IMG/VR virus record: IMGVR_UViG_3300037508_001628
Coordinates: 1 to 34,005 of that record
Strand: one strand, 5' to 3'
Source: a virus
DNA length: 34,005 bases
In this document: one piece after another, positions 29,974-34,005 of the stretch
How the letters are laid out: the number at the start of each line of letters is the position of its first letter
Position numbering within the stretch: position 1 is the first letter of the stretch
Position numbers and translations under genes: made by a program
Notes under the pieces: model-generated
What the model was told of the DNA's origin: nothing
The model's database searches: none
Seen by the model: the letters and a program-made list of their open reading frames with translations, nothing else

Positions 29974-31436
29974 GTTAGTACTATATCAGATAGTGTCAAT
30001 TGTTGCAATTCGATATAGCCTCTTTTTGTAAGTATTTGATGATCTCCAGTTGCGACTAGTTTTTTCCCATCTTCCAGCTCAAGTTCATAGACAATTGCAT
30101 TCTCACGTGTCAATGAAGGATTGTAAGCAATATCTCTTTCGATCATACCCATTTCAACATCATAACTTAACATGGGCAAATCATGAGCAAATTTATCAAT
30201 TACTCTCATACCAAGAGGTGTCATTATTTCGGTTCCGTAAGCTACACAAGCATGATCATTCTTTTTTAAAGGAGCATCTAGTCCCATTTCAGCTTTACGA
30301 GAATCCCACACATAACCTTCGATTTCTCTAATCAAGTTTTTACAGTTATTCATAATGAAAAGATTTCCTTTTTGCATTTCAGAAGACATGTAGCTAATTC
30401 CATCAAGAACATCATTATTTGCATCAACAGGTTTTAATCCACGTCTTCGTAATTCCTCTTTAAAAGAAGCTGCGCTAGGATCAACATAAATCCCCCTAAC
30501 GCCATAAGGCTCAAGAAAATCTTTAATATCATCTGCAAACTCACTATGGGTTTTACCCTTTTTTGTTACCGAAATATCCCAATAATATTCTTTTTCTACC
30601 CATCGCATAGGGCCTGATTGTTCATACCTGCCTGTGCTTATTCCTATTATAACGCAAGCAAATGCATTGGTAAATCCCACATCAATTCCAGCAATGAAAT
30701 ATTCTGCTGCTCTGGGGGCAGTTTTAACCACATAGATGTCTCGATCAAAGAAGTCAAATATAGCGCCATCAGCCAAACACCAAATACCAAGATAATTACG
30801 TTTATAAAAAAGACCACTAAGAGAGTTGCGGATACGATTTTTATACTCTTCTGGAACATATGGGTTATCATCAAGCGTGTAATGAAGCTCATAATAGTTT
30901 GGGTCTCCTTGCTCAGCTTTATCTATCCATGTTTTTAGAATGTGGTTAGGATGAGAGGGGTTCATTGAAGCAAATAACATAGAATAGGGCTTAGAAAGCC
31001 TAGTGTCTATCATGTTGATAACAGATTCCGAATAAAGAGTCATTTCATCACAGTAGCACAAAGACATAGTAGACCCTTGAATAGCTCCGATTGCACCATC
31101 GTCTTTAACTCCAAGAGTTTTTATTACTTTATCTTTGAACAATAACTCTCTGTCTCCTTTTCTCCACATACAAAAAGGACGCCATACCGAAAAAGGATCG
31201 GGAGTTCCTTTTGGAGGTCTTGTTAGTAAAAGCGATATGGCGTTATTAAAAATGGTAGTAGAGGTTTTACCAATCATCCAGATATCAGAATCTGAACAAT
31301 CATCAACGGCATCCATAAACCTAAAAAGAGTCCCAACAGTCTTACCTGATCGAACAGATCCGTGAGCTAAATTTATTTTCTTATTCGCCTCAAGAATAAA
31401 CTGTAATTGCTTTGGAGCCAATGGTTGCTGTATCAT
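29937..31436 (-). CDS. Terminase large subunit N-part with intein N-half
   Basis: 499 residues: 396 of terminase and 103 of intein. ATPase: Walker A GSVRSGKT (about 26-33) and Walker B LCYCDE. Nuclease: FIAGIDVGF (first Asp), GIYVDPSA (second Asp), and KNDHA, where the gene is cut. At CVAYGTEIMT the intein begins (block A, Cys1); LVATGDHQILTKRG is block B (TxxH). The frame stops after TRNISEKNSI, so the C-terminal intein half must come from another ORF. Spliced terminase would be 431 residues, normal for the family. The start at ATG 31436 has no SD and lies at the predicted transcription start (leaderless). Confidence 0.88.
   Translation of the reverse strand: MIQQPLAPKQLQFILEANKKINLAHGSVRSGKTVGTLFRFMDAVDDCSDSDIWMIGKTSTTIFNNAISLLLTRPPKGTPDPFSVWRPFCMWRKGDRELLFKDKVIKTLGVKDDGAIGAIQGSTMSLCYCDEMTLYSESVINMIDTRLSKPYSMLFASMNPSHPNHILKTWIDKAEQGDPNYYELHYTLDDNPYVPEEYKNRIRNSLSGLFYKRNYLGIWCLADGAIFDFFDRDIYVVKTAPRAAEYFIAGIDVGFTNAFACVIIGISTGRYEQSGPMRWVEKEYYWDISVTKKGKTHSEFADDIKDFLEPYGVRGIYVDPSAASFKEELRRRGLKPVDANNDVLDGISYMSSEMQKGNLFIMNNCKNLIREIEGYVWDSRKAEMGLDAPLKKNDHACVAYGTEIMTPLGMRVIDKFAHDLPMLSYDVEMGMIERDIAYNPSLTRENAIVYELELEDGKKLVATGDHQILTKRGYIELQQLTLSDIVLTCTRNISEKNSI
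29946..29955 (-). repeat. 10-bp direct repeat, left flank of HNH cassette
   Basis: Minus-strand GGAAAAAAAT in the last codons of the intein N-half (S-EKN). In the N-part frame it reads A_AAA_AAT, a possible -1 slippery heptamer that would lead into the HNH frame. Pairs with the copy at 29412-29421. Confidence 0.6.
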
Positions 31437-31442
31437 GCTAGA

Positions 31443-31471
31443 AATATATCAAAAGGAATGTAAAATGAAAA
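31443..31471 (-). promoter_or_regulatory. Promoter of terminase large subunit, leaderless
   Basis: Minus-strand TTTTCA (31471-31466) and TATATT (31448-31443) are 17 bp apart, followed by TCTAGC and then the terminase ATG. Transcription would begin on or next to the A of ATG. The same TATATT-NN-TAGCAT string occurs at 7931 and 33238. It overlaps the start of the divergent lipoprotein gene. Confidence 0.6.
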
Positions 31472-31659
31472 TATTATTAATTTTAGTTTTTGCGCTTTTA
31501 GCGTCATGTCATCACAAAGACCCTGAATGCACTTGTTATGAAACTAAATATTACAGAGGCAAATTAAAGCCATGTTTGCCTCATGATAGTGGATTTGATG
31601 TTGTAAAGCATGAGTGTGTATACTGCCAATCCAAACACAAAACAAAAATAAATGAGTAA
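31465..31659 (+). CDS. Small cysteine-rich lipoprotein
   Basis: 64 residues from ATG 31465 (SD AAGGA); an upstream in-frame start lies in the terminase promoter. MKILLILVFALLASC is a lipoprotein signal peptide with lipobox LASC, cleaved before Cys15. The mature part has further Cys (ECTCYET, KPCLPHD, ECVYCQ), so disulphides or metal binding are likely. Phage lipoproteins may be outer spanins or block superinfection. It is first in a plus-strand run of small genes. Confidence 0.65.
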   Translation: MKILLILVFALLASCHHKDPECTCYETKYYRGKLKPCLPHDSGFDVVKHECVYCQSKHKTKINE

Positions 31660-31843
31660 AATGGATTTTGACATACAAAACACTATAGATTGGTTAAATC
31701 AGCAAATAAAATATTACGATTGTTACGAAATGACAGAGAGAGATCAATATTGGTTTATGCAAGGAAAAAAAGAGGCATATTCTGATGTTTTGCAGATCAT
31801 ATATTATAAGCTTTCTCCACCATACCCATACCTAGAGGATTAA
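31652..31843 (+). CDS. Small helical protein, unknown
   Basis: 63 residues, ATG overlapping the lipoprotein stop by 8 nt. Aromatic-rich (DWLNQQIKYYDCYEMTERDQ, YWFMQGKKEAYSDVLQIIYY). No family recognised. Likely co-translated with its neighbours. Confidence 0.55.
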   Translation: MSKMDFDIQNTIDWLNQQIKYYDCYEMTERDQYWFMQGKKEAYSDVLQIIYYKLSPPYPYLED

Positions 31844-31849
31844 TAACTT

Positions 31850-32068
31850 ATGGAAACTTACTATACTGTAAAACAGTTGGCTAAAAAGAACAAAGAAAGG
31901 GGGTCCTGGCCAGACTCTGAGAATGCAATCTGGGCTATTAGACGAGAAATGGAATCAAACGGATTCTCTAATGCTTTTTACAACATTGGTAGAAGAGTGT
32001 TAATTCTTGAAAGCGAATGGGAAAAGAGTATGAAAAATCTACTATCAAAAGGTTGTTATGAAAAATAG
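31850..32068 (+). CDS. Excisionase/AlpA-like small HTH protein
   Basis: 72 residues: YYTVKQLAKKNKERGSWPDS, AIWAIRREMESNGFSNAF, then YNIGRRVLILESEWEKSM. The V-QLA ... AIW-IRRE ... IGRRVLI--SEW arrangement is that of AlpA/Xis-like winged-helix DNA-binding proteins. Could regulate nearby promoters. It overlaps the next gene by 11 nt. Confidence 0.65.
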   Translation: METYYTVKQLAKKNKERGSWPDSENAIWAIRREMESNGFSNAFYNIGRRVLILESEWEKSMKNLLSKGCYEK

Positions 32069-32447
32069 GGCTAAATGTAAAATATGTGGCGACATCCTGG
32101 AATCAATTCACTCGCAAGACTACCAACTTTGCAGATGCGGAGAAATATTTATTGATGGTGGGAAAGCTATGTTATGTGGAGCTAGGAATTGGGACAATTT
32201 TTTAAGAATAGATGACGATGGAAAAGAAATTGTTCCTAAAATCATAGAAAAAACAGAAAATCAACAAGTTATAGAAGAACCAAAAGAGTTAAATCCAGAT
32301 GAAAAAAAACAAATTCTTTTAGACCATCTTAAAGGAATGGTAGACAGTTTTGAAAAACTACCGAGGGTAGCACACACAAGTTTCGTAACGCAAATGGACT
32401 TGCATTACGCTTTATTAACAATTTATGAAATAGTGAGGGTTTTATGA
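32058..32447 (+). CDS. Zinc-ribbon protein, DUF7695-like
   Basis: 129 residues. The N-terminal 60 residues carry CKICGDIL ... CRCGEIFIDGG, then CGARNWDNFLRIDDDGKEIV, a pattern I recognise as the DUF7695 zinc-ribbon of phages. The C-terminal half is helical with acidic residues (ELNPDEKKQILLDHLKGMVD). Function unknown. SD AAAGG lies upstream. Confidence 0.7.
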   Translation: MKNRAKCKICGDILESIHSQDYQLCRCGEIFIDGGKAMLCGARNWDNFLRIDDDGKEIVPKIIEKTENQQVIEEPKELNPDEKKQILLDHLKGMVDSFEKLPRVAHTSFVTQMDLHYALLTIYEIVRVL

Positions 32448-32644
32448 AGTCATCTCAATGGTATAGAAGAAACTATGGGGTTATTGTTTTAAGTGGAATA
32501 TTGTTTGCAACTTTTGTTTTTGCTCACGTTGATTTAATTGATCCTGGTTTGATAGTTGAGCATGTTAAAGAAACTATGGAAAAAGAGGCTAAAGAAAACG
32601 GTGAATCATGGACTGATGAAAACGGTGTTCATCACAACGTATAA
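32444..32644 (+). CDS. Small membrane protein, unknown
   Basis: 66 residues, ATG overlapping the previous stop as ATGA. One hydrophobic segment (YGVIVLSGILFATFVFAHV, about 11-29) is followed by a charged tail (HVKETMEKEAKENGESWTDE) ending GVHHNV. Could be an inner-membrane protein of the lysis or exclusion class. Unassigned. Confidence 0.6.
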   Translation: MKSSQWYRRNYGVIVLSGILFATFVFAHVDLIDPGLIVEHVKETMEKEAKENGESWTDENGVHHNV

Positions 32645-32683
32645 GCTTTTTGCGTATAGGCTGGCATTTAGAGAATAAACAGC

Positions 32684-33142
32684 TTATAAATTTTCTAGCT
32701 TTTTTGAAAGAGCTTCTCTAGCTGCTTGCAATTGTTCTTTAATCGCCCTGGAGTTAGCAATAGCTTCAGGGTCTATTTCATGCTGCACAGATTCAATGTA
32801 TCCACGTTTCTTGCCGATTGTTTTGAGTAAAAAGCAGATAGCTCCTAACTCTCTTTCTTTTGTGATTAAATGAGAAAGCGAGGCTTCAGCATCGTCGATT
32901 CTCTTTTCTTTACATTCTTCAACAATAGCTTGTAAGAATGGTGAAGCTTTGACACGTTTCGCTATATTAGAACCTGTTTGTCCGATGAGTTCTCCTGCAC
33001 GATAGAGCAATCCCTCTGCTTTAACTATCGCTTGGGCTATCCTTTCATCAGAAACAGCGTCAATTCTGTTTTTTTTGGGTGGAATCTCTGGATCTGGGTA
33101 CTGCATATGTCTGATAATATTTTTTATGTCATATATTTTCAA
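32684..33142 (-). CDS. Terminase small subunit candidate
   Basis: Up to 152 residues from TTG 33142; ATG 33106 is an alternative start, and neither has an SD. AIVKAEGLLYRAGELIGQTG, SNIAKRVKASPFLQAIVEEC, ASLSHLITKERELGAICFLL and KTIGKKRGYIE follow the pattern of HTH small terminases (A--LI-G--LRAI-FYLKT-GK-RGY). The N-terminal HTH would recognise the packaging site. Its place in front of the large subunit, separated by plus-strand genes, supports the call. Confidence 0.7.
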   Translation of the reverse strand: MKIYDIKNIIRHMQYPDPEIPPKKNRIDAVSDERIAQAIVKAEGLLYRAGELIGQTGSNIAKRVKASPFLQAIVEECKEKRIDDAEASLSHLITKERELGAICFLLKTIGKKRGYIESVQHEIDPEAIANSRAIKEQLQAAREALSKKLENL

Positions 33143-33214
33143 TTAATTTTTTTATATTTTAAGCTTTTTGGTCATTTGAAACCATAACTTAAATCATTAT
33201 GTTTGAAAGGACAC

Positions 33215-33243
33215 TTGTAAGCAAAGGTTGAATTTGCTATATT
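33215..33243 (+). promoter_or_regulatory. Leaderless promoter of the ribbon-helix-helix gene
   Basis: TTGTAA (33215-33220) and TATATT (33238-33243) are 17 bp apart. TGCTATATTGATAGCAT (33235-33251) ends in the ATG, so the transcript would begin at the start codon. The dyad TGCTA/TAGCA overlaps the -10 and start site, which would allow repression. Confidence 0.65.
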
Positions 33244-33249
33244 GATAGC

Positions 33250-33423
33250 ATGAAAGATGACAAAGATGCAGTTTTATTTGTAAGAATGACTACTGACGAA
33301 AAAAAGCATATTAAAAAATCTGCCGCAGATTTAAACATGTCTATGACAGATTTTATTAAAAATGCAACAGAAGCGTACATAAACACATGTTCAAACTATA
33401 TGCACGCTACACTTTTAGAATAA
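33250..33423 (+). CDS. Ribbon-helix-helix DNA-binding protein
   Basis: 57 residues: VLFVRMTTDEKKHIKKSAAD, then LNMSMTDFIKNATEAYI form a typical Arc/MetJ-type strand-helix-helix unit. There is no SD; the promoter puts the transcription start on the ATG. As a small dimeric repressor in front of its own dyad-containing promoter it could autoregulate and perhaps act on the similar dyads elsewhere. The target is not known. Confidence 0.7.
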   Translation: MKDDKDAVLFVRMTTDEKKHIKKSAADLNMSMTDFIKNATEAYINTCSNYMHATLLE

Positions 33424-33527
33424 TTTTTATAGACAAAATATTTAGCTCGTACTACGCTACGCTTTTCTTTTTTACCGAATTTTTTCTTTTGATTCAGCTG
33501 AAGCTGGAAGCACACCGTTAAGAGAAG

Positions 33528-33866
33528 CTAAAAAGGAAGCTCTTCAGGTACATTTTTATCTTCATTCTTTACATAAGAAAAACCATCTACACAAAAATCA
33601 GGGTGTTTTTTAATAGCGTAAATACAATCTGAAACAAAGCTTTTTGCTTTAGCAGGATCTATAAAAGTAAAATATGGAAAGTATTTTTTTTCATTATTTT
33701 CTTCATATGTTCTGCTAGGCCATCCTATCCATTCAGCATTAGTAGAGGTTTTTCTAAAAAAAGAACAGTCTCTTATTTCTATATTCCAATCAGGGAATCT
33801 TAACGTGGCAAATCCTAATAGATAGCCTTTGTTTAAAGGCTTAAACTTTACACACTCTATTTTCAT
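33528..33866 (-). CDS. SpoVG-like phage protein
   Basis: 112 residues: MKIECVKFKPLNKGYLLGFA, RFPDWNIEIRDCSFFRK, then GWPSRTYEENNEKKYFPYFT. The opening and the P-W-I-IRD-S line resemble SpoVG-type nucleic-acid-binding folds seen in phages. Overlaps the preceding gene by 4 nt (ATGA). Confidence 0.6.
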   Translation of the reverse strand: MKIECVKFKPLNKGYLLGFATLRFPDWNIEIRDCSFFRKTSTNAEWIGWPSRTYEENNEKKYFPYFTFIDPAKAKSFVSDCIYAIKKHPDFCVDGFSYVKNEDKNVPEELPF

Positions 33867-34005
33867 GCTTTCTCTTTTTTTGCTTCACTTAAGGCAATTG
33901 CTAACATTTGTTTTTTATTTTTTACAATAGGGCCTTTTTTTGACCCTGAATGTAATTTCCCTGCGTATCCCTCTTTCATAACCTTAGAAACTTTTTTTTC
34001 TTTAG
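33863..34005 (-). CDS. DUF6496-like small basic protein (5' end beyond window)
   Basis: 47 codons are visible to the stop at 33863. KVMKEGYAGKLHSGSKKGPI and VKNKKQMLAIALSEAKKEKA match the DUF6496 pattern (V--E--AGKLHSGSKKGP-VK---QA-AIALSEA) common in phages. The start is outside the window. It is translationally coupled to the SpoVG-like gene. Confidence 0.7.
   Translation of the reverse strand, partial: KEKKVSKVMKEGYAGKLHSGSKKGPIVKNKKQMLAIALSEAKKEKA

Noticed and set aside
31435-31464. Upstream start for the lipoprotein gene
   Set aside because: It would place ten polar residues before the signal peptide; ATG 31465 has an SD and gives a normal lipoprotein signal.
1-34005. CRISPR arrays, tRNA or rRNA genes, insertion sequences, integrase/att sites
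   Set aside because: No regularly spaced repeat array beyond the three iterons, no cloverleaf or rRNA-like sequence, and no transposase or recombinase was seen on either strand.

Overview
The window is almost a complete late region plus part of the early region of an AT-rich, tailed, podovirus-like phage genome. A P22-type portal, a scaffold-like protein and a major capsid protein of the N4-gp56 type are present. Long-tail hallmarks (tape measure, tail tube, sheath) are absent. Most genes lie on the minus strand and overlap by a few bases. Most have Shine-Dalgarno (SD) sites, so the host is an SD-using bacterium that cannot be named from this sequence. No integrase, tRNA, rRNA, IS element or CRISPR array was seen.

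Layout. 1-3127: an O-like replication initiator with three 23-bp-spaced iterons inside it, an ERF annealing protein, a PD-(D/E)XK exonuclease, and on the plus strand a small Cro-like protein and a DUF1064-type nuclease. 3120-7731: seven small tail-fibre or appendage genes, four of which share a C-terminal beta domain. 7959-8329: two small membrane proteins on the plus strand. 8322-17672: large virion, ejection and connector proteins, one of them starting at a probable ATT codon. 17694-21448: four tandem paralogous virion proteins. 21450-23983: the major capsid gene. 24163-28618: DUF551-like protein, scaffold, small basic proteins and portal. 29184-31436: terminase large subunit. 31465-32644: small plus-strand accessory genes. 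32684-34005: a small-terminase candidate, a ribbon-helix-helix protein, a SpoVG-like protein and a DUF6496 fragment.

The outstanding feature is the capsid gene. Joining six exons on the minus strand gives a continuous 322-residue capsid protein. The five intervening sequences all show group I splice-site logic: a U.G pair ending P1, a P10 pairing to the 3' exon, and a terminal G. Three (222, 767 and 479 nt) carry recognisable group I cores. Two (61 and 36 nt) keep long, nearly perfect P1/P10 guides but are far too short to hold a catalytic core. Each coreless mini-intron lies just upstream of a full intron, separated by a 26- or 54-nt exon. My hypothesis is that the neighbouring core splices them in trans. 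One full intron carries an antisense LAGLIDADG endonuclease gene, and another carries a DUF6321-like gene.

A second unusual system is the terminase large subunit. It is interrupted inside its nuclease motif (DHA/CDALRY) by an intein that is itself fractured. The intein N- and C-halves lie in separate ORFs, with an out-of-frame HNH endonuclease ORF between them, flanked by a 10-bp direct repeat. Deleting one repeat plus the HNH segment would restore an in-frame 141-residue mini-intein. Recurrent promoters of the form TATATT-NN-TAGCAT appear at several transcription units, and at two genes they place the start site on the ATG (leaderless mRNA).
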